From Saprospiraceae bacterium (GTDB lineage: Bacteria > Bacteroidota > Bacteroidia > Chitinophagales > Saprospiraceae): DNA of 57,145 nt. Below are positions 46,464 to 53,528 of the stretch, piece after piece. The position numbers and the translations under genes were made by a program. Under the pieces are notes generated by a model that was not told the origin of the DNA, did no database searches, and saw only the letters and a list, made by a program, of their open reading frames with translations. The stretch spans positions 1-57,145 of the forward strand of contig JALWSS010000114.1 of assembly GCA_026993525.1 (NCBI GenBank), written 5' to 3'. Each line of letters opens with the position of its first letter. The first letter of the stretch is position 1.

Positions 46464-46937
46464 TTAAGCTTCAGGCGTTTCAGTGCCTTCAATGTGGGTA
46501 CAGGTTATGCCCTCTTTGTCAATCTTTGCCCTGTAAGCTTCTACCGCAGCTTCACCGGTGACGAGGTCCGCCAGGTCGGCTTCCAGGTTGTCCGGTTTCA
46601 TTTTCACAATCCAGCCTTTGTAATAAGGGCTGCGGTTGAGCATCTGAGCATCAGACTCCAGCTCTTCGTTGACTTCAATTATTTCACCGCTTACAGGTGA
46701 TTTTACCGGCCCCACCCATTTGCCGCTTTCCACTGTGCCAATGGGGCGGCCTTTTTTCCGGGCAGTACCCGGCTTTTTTGAACGCGCATGAAGGATAGGC
46801 CCGGCCAGTGACTGCGCCACGTCGGTCATACCAACCGTTACCGTGCCGTCGTCATTGACACGAACCCAGGTGTTGTCCTCCACAGAATAGTAGAGGTCTG
46901 TTACCAGAAAACATTCGTTGATTTTTTCGTAGGCCAT
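46464..46937 (-). CDS. lbpA: Lipoate-binding protein LbpA (GcvH-like), second copy
   Basis: 157 residues. The lipoyl-lysine is K73 in VESGKWVGPVKSPVSGEI, the ESGKWVG form that is characteristic of LbpA rather than of glycine-cleavage H protein. An insert rich in K and R (ARSKKPGTARKKGRP) precedes it. It lies 11 bases after dsrE and 97 bases before shdrC1, so it is the copy closest to the sulfur-relay genes. I infer that it is the main sulfur carrier, and that the other copy may be a special or second carrier. Confidence 0.92.
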   Translation of the reverse strand: MAYEKINECFLVTDLYYSVEDNTWVRVNDDGTVTVGMTDVAQSLAGPILHARSKKPGTARKKGRPIGTVESGKWVGPVKSPVSGEIIEVNEELESDAQMLNRSPYYKGWIVKMKPDNLEADLADLVTGEAAVEAYRAKIDKEGITCTHIEGTETPEA

Positions 46938-46948
46938 TTGCTAACAGT

Positions 46949-47332
46949 TTAGAAATACATTACGTGATCGGACTCTAATGCCAGGCTGATGATACTGGTA
47001 GCACCCAGTATTTCAACGCCGTCTATGAGGTCTTCAGGTTGCATATCCCAAAGCGTCAGGCTTTGCTGGCACACGCGCAGTTTGACATCGTTGTCCAATG
47101 CCATTTGCAGCATGCTTTTTAGTGTTACGCCACTTTCGGGCACCAGCGAGACTTTCTCTGCTTCTCCTTTTTTGAGTTGGTTGGTTCCGTTCATGGTGAA
47201 CCACAGCATCACATCCATTTCCATTGCGGCAGCAGCCACCGCATAATAAATGGGTGAGTAGGTGCGCGTAGGTGTATCTACGCCGTGGGTTTGAATGACC
47301 AGGATCTTTTTGCCTTCGAGATCTTCACTCAT
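46949..47332 (-). CDS. dsrE: DsrE-family sulfur carrier
   Basis: 127 residues with the DsrE/F alpha-beta fold: KILVIQTHGVDTPTRTYSPIYYAVAAAAMEM-type N-terminus and the conserved cysteine C88 in DNDVKLRVCQQSLTLW, followed by GATSIISLAL. Such proteins carry a persulfide and exchange it with TusA. Located directly before lbpA in the operon, it probably delivers sulfur toward the lipoyl arm. Confidence 0.9.
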   Translation of the reverse strand: MSEDLEGKKILVIQTHGVDTPTRTYSPIYYAVAAAAMEMDVMLWFTMNGTNQLKKGEAEKVSLVPESGVTLKSMLQMALDNDVKLRVCQQSLTLWDMQPEDLIDGVEILGATSIISLALESDHVMYF

Positions 47333-47418
47333 AGCTTTGTATCAAAATTTAGCGGGTTAATGGTTTCAGTTTTCGTTCGGGTTTATCCGCAGCCACGGAC
47401 CCTTTTCGTGTGCCGGAG

Positions 47419-47676
47419 TCATACAAGGTCACATTCCTTGTCGGGGTCGGCATGAACGAAAATGTATTTTTTGTCCCAACTCCAGTTTTCATCCTCATCC
47501 ATCATGAACTCATGCAGTTCCTGTTTGTCTTTGGAATATTTCAGGAGTTTGAATTTTTCCGGCCTTCCGTTGTCCGATTCTTTCAATACCTCCAGCAACA
47601 GCCAATACCCTGGAAGTTGCTGATAAAGCCGGGCAATTTCCCGGTCGGTATAAACTGTGTTCAGTTGCGGAGGCAT
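47419..47676 (-). CDS. Small conserved-position hypothetical protein in the sHdr operon
   Basis: 85 residues, no cysteine in the core and one near the end (DKECDLV). It is acidic and aromatic: YQQLPGYWLLLEVL, MMDEDENWSWDKKYIFVHAD. No family recognised. The coding frame is supported by the clean start and its placement 86 bases before dsrE and 28 bases after the ligase gene, in the same direction. It may be a small partner of DsrE or of the ligase. Function unknown. Confidence 0.6.
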   Translation of the reverse strand: MPPQLNTVYTDREIARLYQQLPGYWLLLEVLKESDNGRPEKFKLLKYSKDKQELHEFMMDEDENWSWDKKYIFVHADPDKECDLV

Positions 47677-47704
47677 TGCAATTCACAAAATGTCTTGTCA
47701 GTTT

Positions 47705-48868
47705 TCAAATGGAAAAAGGGGCAGCCGCTGTCAACGATTTCAACTTCACCAATGCATTGGCAAATTCTTCAGGTATCAGGTTTTCACTCCTGACCGAATG
47801 CAACTCAAAAAACACCTTTGTGGTTTCCTCGATTGCTTCCCTTTCAAATGGCGTATGTTTCAGCATTTTCTCGAATGCTTCCAACTTGTACGGCGGGTCC
47901 ATTTCTACGCTTTCGCAAAAACGGATCGCATCAATTCGCTTACCTCGCAGGCGTACAACCGCCGTGAGTTCCCCACCGCTTTTCGATCGCCAGGTGCACT
48001 GTCCCACCCACACATCGGCATGCACTTTCACAAGCCGCCGGGCAGGCACTTCTGCAGTTTTTCCTTCGGGAAACACCCATTCATCAGCGGTGAATTTTTG
48101 TTCAATTCTTTGAATCCACTGTTCTTCCTCTTCGGTGAAATACCCTTTCCCGATGGGTCTCTGAAGTACGGCTTTGCAATGCTCCAGGTACGCATTTCTG
48201 ATCTCCGCCGCAGGTGGTGCAGCACCCAGTTCCCTGCCCAGATTTGAAAAATACTTTTCAAGACTGTCGGCAAACATCCGGCGGAAGCATTCACCCGGTA
48301 CGTTCAATACCCCGACCATCCGGTCAAAGTCGAAACCCAGGATGAAATTTCCGGTTACCACCTCCGCATTGCCAATGGCTGCTGCGCCGGTACCAACCAG
48401 CTTTCTGCCGTTGACGTGTACGTCATTGGGCGGGTGAAAAGCGGCTTTGATTCCGAATTGGCGATGCGTTTCTACAATGGGCTTAATGAAATACTGAAAC
48501 CGCGTGCCGGCTCTTCGGGGCAAATGCTCCGGTGCGAAAATCCATTGCACAAACAGTTGCATATTGTCAATGAACACGGTTCCTCCACCTGTTTCTCGTC
48601 TGATGACAGGCAGCTGAAAAGACCTGCAATGGTTCAGGTCTAATTCTTTGCGTGCATCCTGGTGATATCCTATGCAGACATAAGGCTCAGCAGGACGAAC
48701 AAAAACGATCGTATCGGGTGATTCTTCGTTTCTGGCGTAAGCCAGTGCGTGGTAAATAGCTTGAGACCGCAAAGCGGATACCTCACCTGCATCTATCCAC
48801 CTTACTTTCTTCTTTGATTTCAAAATCAAACTCCTTTGACCTGGCTCCACCCCTGTGGTATTGACCAC
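47705..48868 (-). CDS. Second lipoate-protein ligase-like protein
   Basis: 387 residues from a GTG at 48868. A TTG at 48823 with AGGAG just upstream could be the real start (K-rich KSKKKVRW). LplA/LipM-type features are RRETGGGTVF (residues 90-99) and VNGRKLVGTG with Lys 156. The C-terminal ~120 residues (VHADVWVGQCTWRSKSGGE, LRGKRIDAIRF) differ from the ligase at 38500-39624, so the two are not recent duplicates. One may act as an octanoyl transferase and the other as a lipoate ligase, or each may serve one LbpA. Confidence 0.82.
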   Translation of the reverse strand: MVNTTGVEPGQRSLILKSKKKVRWIDAGEVSALRSQAIYHALAYARNEESPDTIVFVRPAEPYVCIGYHQDARKELDLNHCRSFQLPVIRRETGGGTVFIDNMQLFVQWIFAPEHLPRRAGTRFQYFIKPIVETHRQFGIKAAFHPPNDVHVNGRKLVGTGAAAIGNAEVVTGNFILGFDFDRMVGVLNVPGECFRRMFADSLEKYFSNLGRELGAAPPAAEIRNAYLEHCKAVLQRPIGKGYFTEEEEQWIQRIEQKFTADEWVFPEGKTAEVPARRLVKVHADVWVGQCTWRSKSGGELTAVVRLRGKRIDAIRFCESVEMDPPYKLEAFEKMLKHTPFEREAIEETTKVFFELHSVRSENLIPEEFANALVKLKSLTAAAPFSI

Positions 48869-48929
48869 ACTTAGGGATCTTTACCACTTATTTGAGAATA
48901 TCAACGGGCTGGACACCAAAGCAGTAAAG

Positions 48930-49457
48930 TCAAATAAACAATTGCACATCGGCATCTCCTGCATAAGAAAGGAAAGCCGCTGCACCACCTATTTCGGTTT
49001 CATCAATGAAGTCCTCCTTTGTGAAGCCAAAAACGTCCATCGTCATCTGGCAGGCAATGAGTTTCACGTCCAGGTCCACGCACATTTCACGCAATTCACC
49101 GATGGAGGCCACGCCTTTCGACTTGAAGAGCTTCTTCATCAGTCCGGTGGCTACATTTTCAAAACCCGGCAAGTTGGCCATCAATATATTCGGGATGGGC
49201 CAATTGACCTTTTGGAAACCTTCGCCACCAAAAGGCATTTTCATCGGCATAGCAGGGTTACCCAGGGGCGACACCTTCGCATCCAAATCCTTTTTCAGCA
49301 AAGGCAACCCGTAAAATGTAAAGAAGATACCCACTTCCCAATCCATGGAAGCCGCTGCAGAAGCAAGAATGAATGGAGGGTAGGCCCAATCAAGCGTTCC
49401 TCTGCTTGCGATGAGCGCAAGGCGCTTGGTTCCGGTATTACCATTTTCACTTGACAT
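48930..49457 (-). CDS. dsrE2: DsrE2-like (DsrE/F/H-like, membrane-adjacent) protein
   Basis: 175 residues. The DsrE2 pattern is KRLALIASRGTLDWAYPPF with FILASAAASMDWEVGIFFTFYG, then IPNILMANLPGFENVATGLMKK, and MCVDLDVKLIACQMTMDVFG. Cysteines C126 and C136 are the likely sulfur sites. The hydrophobic N-terminal stretches suggest loose membrane contact. Such proteins accompany tusA and dsrE in sulfur oxidizers and are thought to feed sulfane sulfur into the relay. It lies four bases after tusA's stop codon. Confidence 0.9.
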   Translation of the reverse strand: MSSENGNTGTKRLALIASRGTLDWAYPPFILASAAASMDWEVGIFFTFYGLPLLKKDLDAKVSPLGNPAMPMKMPFGGEGFQKVNWPIPNILMANLPGFENVATGLMKKLFKSKGVASIGELREMCVDLDVKLIACQMTMDVFGFTKEDFIDETEIGGAAAFLSYAGDADVQLFI

Positions 49458-49460
49458 GAC

Positions 49461-49700
49461 TCAATGAGTTTTTTTGATGAAAAAAATGAACTTGTCCCCC
49501 TGATCCTTTGCTTCTACCAACTCATGCCCGGTTTGCTTTGCCCAGGCACTCATGTCTGGCATTGACCCCGGATCAGTGGAAACCATTTCCAATACTTGCC
49601 CAACTTCCAGGTCCTTCAATGCTTTTTTGGTCTTGACAACCGGCATTGGGCACAAAAGGCCTGTACAGTCCAGTACCTTGTCAGCTTTCATGTCTGCCAT
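49461..49700 (-). CDS. tusA: TusA-family sulfur transfer protein
   Basis: 79 residues from the ATG at 49700 (MADMKADKVLDC); an open frame upstream to 49772 lacks a better start. The active Cys17 lies in the TusA motif LCPMPVVKTKKAL, and C12 precedes it. The fold continues with VLEMVSTDPGSMPDM. In sulfur oxidizers it is the central carrier of protein-bound sulfane sulfur. It precedes dsrE2 directly and follows the ArsR regulator by 72 bases. Confidence 0.94.
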   Translation of the reverse strand: MADMKADKVLDCTGLLCPMPVVKTKKALKDLEVGQVLEMVSTDPGSMPDMSAWAKQTGHELVEAKDQGDKFIFFIKKTH

Positions 49701-49772
49701 AAAATGAGTTTTTAATAGGTGAAAGAAACTGTTGATCCGGTTAATTCGGGGTTGCGGATATGGATAGAGCAA

Positions 49773-50102
49773 TTACAGAATGTCATCCAAATCGCATTGC
49801 TCCATGCAGTCAAAAATCTTGGTTATTTGCGTGAATGACAGGCTGTAATAAATCTTCCGCCCCTCGCGGTACGATTGCAATATCCCCTTGTCTTTCATCT
49901 TGTTGATGTGATGCGACAACAGCGATAGCTCGATGTCCAGGTATTCCCTCAGCCTGCCCACTGAAACGGGCTCCCGCTCTTCAAGAAACTCGATGATCCT
50001 CAGCCTGACCGGATGTGAAATAACTTTTAAAATATCGGCAAGCCTCGCCATCTTGACAGCGTTCAAACCTTGCCTCTGAAATGTATGTGACTCAAGTTGC
50101 AT
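49773..50102 (-). CDS. ArsR-family transcriptional regulator, candidate sHdrR
   Basis: 109 residues from the ATG at 50102; an upstream non-conserved extension to 50162 is possible. The winged helix is clear: LADILKVISHPVRLRIIEFL, SVGRLREYLDIELSLLSHHI (recognition helix), GILQSYREGRKIYYSLS. Two C-terminal Cys (99 and 103, CMEQC) could sense sulfane sulfur or persulfide. In Hyphomicrobium denitrificans an ArsR-type repressor controls shdr genes, so position as first gene of this locus supports the same role. Arsenic sensing is unlikely, since no arsenic genes are nearby. Confidence 0.82.
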   Translation of the reverse strand: MQLESHTFQRQGLNAVKMARLADILKVISHPVRLRIIEFLEEREPVSVGRLREYLDIELSLLSHHINKMKDKGILQSYREGRKIYYSLSFTQITKIFDCMEQCDLDDIL

Positions 50103-50206
50103 ATATCTGAATGAGAATAATATTTCGGAATCCCCGCCCAACAGAACCAAATTATTGGACACCGGGCTTCAATCCTGAATTTTAGAACGCATTTGCTCCG
50201 GACGGC

Positions 50207-50236
50207 CAAATGTAATACAAGAATTTATATCCGCAA
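50207..50236 (-). promoter_or_regulatory. Putative Bacteroidota-type promoter of the sHdr operon
   Basis: On the minus strand TTG (50236-50234) is followed after 19 bases by TACATTTG (50214-50207). This fits the -33 TTG / -7 TAnnTTTG consensus of Bacteroidota. It lies about 105 bases before the regulator's ATG at 50102. No clear ArsR operator palindrome was found over it. Confidence 0.5.
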
Positions 50237-50359
50237 GGAACTGCGAGAATTATTTTTGAAAACTTGTTCATCTTTTCAACTGTTTGTCCAGCCCCCTCCA
50301 TTTCCACGGTGTTTGAAGCCGTAAAATTTCCCCCTGGTTTTTTTCCAATCAATCCATTG

Positions 50360-50815
50360 AGTAGGTGTAGAGTTTAGGGTGTAGGGTGTAGGGTGTAGAG
50401 TTTGGGAGCGCTACTCTGTTTGACTCTGTGTAGCAACTCTGTTCAACTCTGTGGTTTTAAAAGAGTAGGGAGTAGGGAGTAGAGAGTAGGGTGTAGAGTT
50501 TGGGAGCGCTACTCTGTTTGACTCTGTGTAGCAACTCTGTTCAACTCTGTGGTTTTGAAAGAATAGGGAGTAGGGAGTAGGGTTTGGGAGTACCTAGCCC
50601 TTTCATCCCTCATCCCTCATCCCCTCACCCCTGAGTAGGGTGTAGGGAGTAGGGAGTAGAGTTTGGGAGGGGCTAGCTCTTTCATCTCTCATCCCTCATC
50701 CCTCATCCCCTCACCCCTGAGTAGGGTGTAGGGTGTAGAGAGTAAAGTTTGGGAAGGGCTAGCCCTTTCATCCCTCATCCCTCATCCCTCATCCCTCATC
50801 CCTCATCCCTCATCC
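50360..50815. repeat. Complex tandem repeat block
   Basis: Interleaved units: GAGTAGGGTGTAGGG-type 7-mers; a ~115-base unit starting GCTACTCTGTTTGACTCTG, present twice (about 50409 and 50508); and runs of CATCCCT units around 50600, 50690 and 50770-50815. Together they fill the spacer between the sHdr promoter region and the beta-helix gene. No gene is seen in it. Confidence 0.85.
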
Positions 50816-50852
50816 ACCTCCCATTCTTCATTGGTCATTTCCGGATCAGTGC

Positions 50853-53261
50853 TTAATAACACACCAACCGCTCTGCGACGGCCTGCTCACCATTCGAAAC
50901 CAGCAACTGGTAAACACCCGGTCTCAGTGAAAGGGAGAGGCTTTGGCGGTGCCGGCCGGCTGTTTTATTCATTTCCTTCGTCAAAACGAGGGTGCCGGTG
51001 ATGTCGTAAATTCGGAGCTGCAATGTGCCTCGCCAGTCGTTTTCCAGGCTGAGGGTGAAACGGCCGCCTGGTGCGGGGTTGGGAGAAAGGCTGAGCGCGC
51101 CGTTGTTTTCCAGCAGGGTTTCACCGGCCTTCACCACGTTTTGGTTTTCGTAGGCCCCCATGTCCACTTCGTTGATGCGGGGGTTGCCCAGAAGGTCGAA
51201 TTCGGGGGCACCGTCGTCAATGCCGGCATCTATGCCGGGGCTGTCGTCGGCAAGTTGGTAGTTGAAATCAGCCGGATCGGCGAAGTCGGGTTCCGTGCCG
51301 TTCAGGTCGGAGCTGTGGGTGAGGATGTCCGTCATGCTGTCGTCGTCCGACATGTTGCCGCCGTTGGAAACGGCCTGTGGCGTACCGGCCTCAATGACGT
51401 AATTGAGTGCGCCGCCCTGCCTGAAAATGTTGTTCTGAAGGGTCATTGTCGAAGAAGCAACCACGTCGCTGGTCCAGTTGGCGATGCCGCCTGACAGGAG
51501 GCCGAAGTTGTCGGCCAGGGTGTTGTTCATGAGCAGCACCTCCACGTGGTTGGAGTCGCTGGCGTTGTTGGAGATGGCGCCACCGGTGCCGGTGCCATCG
51601 GCCACGTTGTTCATGAACAGGCAACTGGTGATGTTGGCATCTACGTCGATCAGGTTGAGTGCGCCACCCTGGGTCATGGCGAAGTTGAAACCAAAGATGG
51701 AGTTGCTCACTTCGAGTGTGGCTTCGGGTGCTCCGCCTTCACCGGTGTGGATGGCGGCTCCGAAGTTGGCCTCGTTGGCCCAGAACTCGCAAGCGTCAAC
51801 CACCACGAAGCTGGAACTGCTGCTGGCACCGGAAAAAATGGCACCCCCGCTGTTACCCGTTTTATTGGTGCTGAAGCTGGAGTTGGTGACCACCAGGGTG
51901 GTGGAATCGTTTTGCAGGGAAAGCGCCCCGCCGGAGCTGTTTTGAGACTCGTTGTCGTCAAAAGTGCAGTTGTCGAAGCTGACATGCGCCCCGAAACCGA
52001 TGTTGGCGGCTCCGCCCAGGTTGGTGGCGGAGTTGCCGGTATAGGTGCAGTCGGTGACGGTGTAGTTGCCCAGGCCGTAGCAGGTGTGGGCACCGCCCCA
52101 GCCGCCGGAACTGCCGTCTTTGAAGGTGCAGTTTCGGTACACCACATTGTCGCCGTTGGTGTCGTTGCGGATGTGGCCGCCGGAGCCGGTGGAGGAGTTG
52201 TTTTCGAAGTAACAATCTTCGAGCGTATAGCTGCCCTGGAAATTGCGGAAGGCACCGCCCACACCGCCGGTGTTGTTGTTGTCAATGAACTCGCAGTTGT
52301 TGACGACGAAATTTTCCGAACTGACGAATTGAAGCTGGTTGGCGTCGTAATACAAGGCCCCGGAGTTCACCGCCACGTTGTTGGTGAACGAGGAGTTGCT
52401 GAGGGTGAGCCCCACCGAGTTGTAATTGTAAAAAGCGCCGCCGGCACCGCTGTTGTTCACGTTTCCGGAGAAGGAGCAGGAGTCCACCAGCACGTCAAAA
52501 CAGAAGTAGGCGTAGCAGGCGCCACGGGTGGTCTGGTTGCCGGCAAAGGCACATCGCCTCACCACCGTTTCGGAGTTGTTGTCAATGAAAATGCCGGCGC
52601 TTTGCGAGCTGCCCGAATTCTGGGTGAAGGAGCAATCTGAAATTTCCGAGCCGGAGCATTTGTTGCTCAGGTAAATGCAGCCCCCCGTGCGGGCAAAGTT
52701 GCCCGTGAAGCTGCAATTGCGAACATGGACCTGGTGCTGGGCATGGATGGCACCGCCCTGCCAGAAATAGCCCGGCTGGCTGTTGTCAGTGCCCGTGTGT
52801 CCGCCTTTGAACTCAAACCCATCAATGGTCACGGTGCCGCTGAGCAGGCTGTCCACATACATGATGTGGATGGTGTTGTCGAAGCGGTTGGTGCTGAAGT
52901 CGTTGGGAATGTCGTCGCCGTTGATGTCGCCGTTCAGCGTGGTGGGGTTGGCGGCGGGGTCCCGCTCGTCGAGGCTGCTTTCCGTTCCGGAAAACCCACC
53001 GTAAATGGCAACGGCCTTTTTCACCCTGAACACAGAAGTGGGCATGGGATTGCTGCCGCCGGGGGTGTAGCTACCGCCGGCCACCCAGACCTGATCGCCG
53101 TCAACGGCGTTGTTCAGGGCATCGCTGAGGTCCGTGTAGGCATCGGCCCAGGAACTGCCGTTGTTGGCCCCTCCGGCATCCTGCTTTACGAAGATCTGCG
53201 CCCTGGCAGTTTGCTGAATGAAGAAAATTGAGCTGATGAGTAAAACGTAAAGGTGCTTCAT
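50853..53261 (-). CDS. Secreted right-handed beta-helix protein with T9SS sorting domain
   Basis: 802 residues from the ATG at 53261 (MKHLYVLLISSIFF), which starts a signal peptide ending near ARAQ; upstream codons derive from repeats. The body is a Ser/Asn/Gly-rich beta-helix of the polymorphic outer-membrane repeat kind (SGGALSLQND, NSGGAIFSGASS, GTGGAISNNASD). A conserved YEN.. region and the T9SS type A domain follow (LSPNPAPGGRFTLSLEN ... AERLVCY). Probably a surface adhesin or carbohydrate-binding protein, by analogy only. Confidence 0.85.
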   Translation of the reverse strand: MKHLYVLLISSIFFIQQTARAQIFVKQDAGGANNGSSWADAYTDLSDALNNAVDGDQVWVAGGSYTPGGSNPMPTSVFRVKKAVAIYGGFSGTESSLDERDPAANPTTLNGDINGDDIPNDFSTNRFDNTIHIMYVDSLLSGTVTIDGFEFKGGHTGTDNSQPGYFWQGGAIHAQHQVHVRNCSFTGNFARTGGCIYLSNKCSGSEISDCSFTQNSGSSQSAGIFIDNNSETVVRRCAFAGNQTTRGACYAYFCFDVLVDSCSFSGNVNNSGAGGAFYNYNSVGLTLSNSSFTNNVAVNSGALYYDANQLQFVSSENFVVNNCEFIDNNNTGGVGGAFRNFQGSYTLEDCYFENNSSTGSGGHIRNDTNGDNVVYRNCTFKDGSSGGWGGAHTCYGLGNYTVTDCTYTGNSATNLGGAANIGFGAHVSFDNCTFDDNESQNSSGGALSLQNDSTTLVVTNSSFSTNKTGNSGGAIFSGASSSSSFVVVDACEFWANEANFGAAIHTGEGGAPEATLEVSNSIFGFNFAMTQGGALNLIDVDANITSCLFMNNVADGTGTGGAISNNASDSNHVEVLLMNNTLADNFGLLSGGIANWTSDVVASSTMTLQNNIFRQGGALNYVIEAGTPQAVSNGGNMSDDDSMTDILTHSSDLNGTEPDFADPADFNYQLADDSPGIDAGIDDGAPEFDLLGNPRINEVDMGAYENQNVVKAGETLLENNGALSLSPNPAPGGRFTLSLENDWRGTLQLRIYDITGTLVLTKEMNKTAGRHRQSLSLSLRPGVYQLLVSNGEQAVAERLVCY

Positions 53262-53274
53262 AGACTGTATTTGT

Positions 53275-53335
53275 TGAGGAATTGAGGATTTGAGGAATCG
53301 AGGATTTGAGGAATTGAGGATTTGAGGAACCGAAA
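53275..53335. repeat. GAGGATTT/GAGGAATT tandem 9-mers
   Basis: About seven near-identical 9-base units (GAGGAATTGA, GAGGATTTGA) precede the beta-helix gene. They are related to the units at 28578-28659. Confidence 0.75.
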
Positions 53336-53352
53336 TCAGGTTGCAACTTCCG

Positions 53353-53400
53353 GTTGCGGCCTGAATTAAAAGCGAAGGAACCCTGAATTCAGGTCGCAAC
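53353..53400. repeat. 15-bp inverted repeat with one mismatch
   Basis: GTTGCGGCCTGAATT (53353-53367) and AATTCAGGTCGCAAC (53386-53400) are complementary except at one position. It lies between the tandem repeats and the Roc-COR gene and has no U tract. Confidence 0.55.
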
Positions 53401-53528
53401 GCTAAGTTGAAACCTGAAGCGAAAGGTAATTTCAAATTGCGAAAAGCTGCAATTTATGGGAAAAACTGTCAGGATTGTTTCGTTTTGGAGTTGAAGGTAT
53501 AAAGGTTATTGAAAGAGGTACCCACCAA

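Noticed and set aside
40591-46937. Glycine cleavage H proteins as an explanation for the two GcvH-like genes
   Set aside because: No gcvT or gcvP nearby; the ESGKWVG motif and the sHdr neighbours fit LbpA better.
50360-50815. CRISPR array
   Set aside because: Units vary in length, lie directly end to end and have no unique spacers of constant size.
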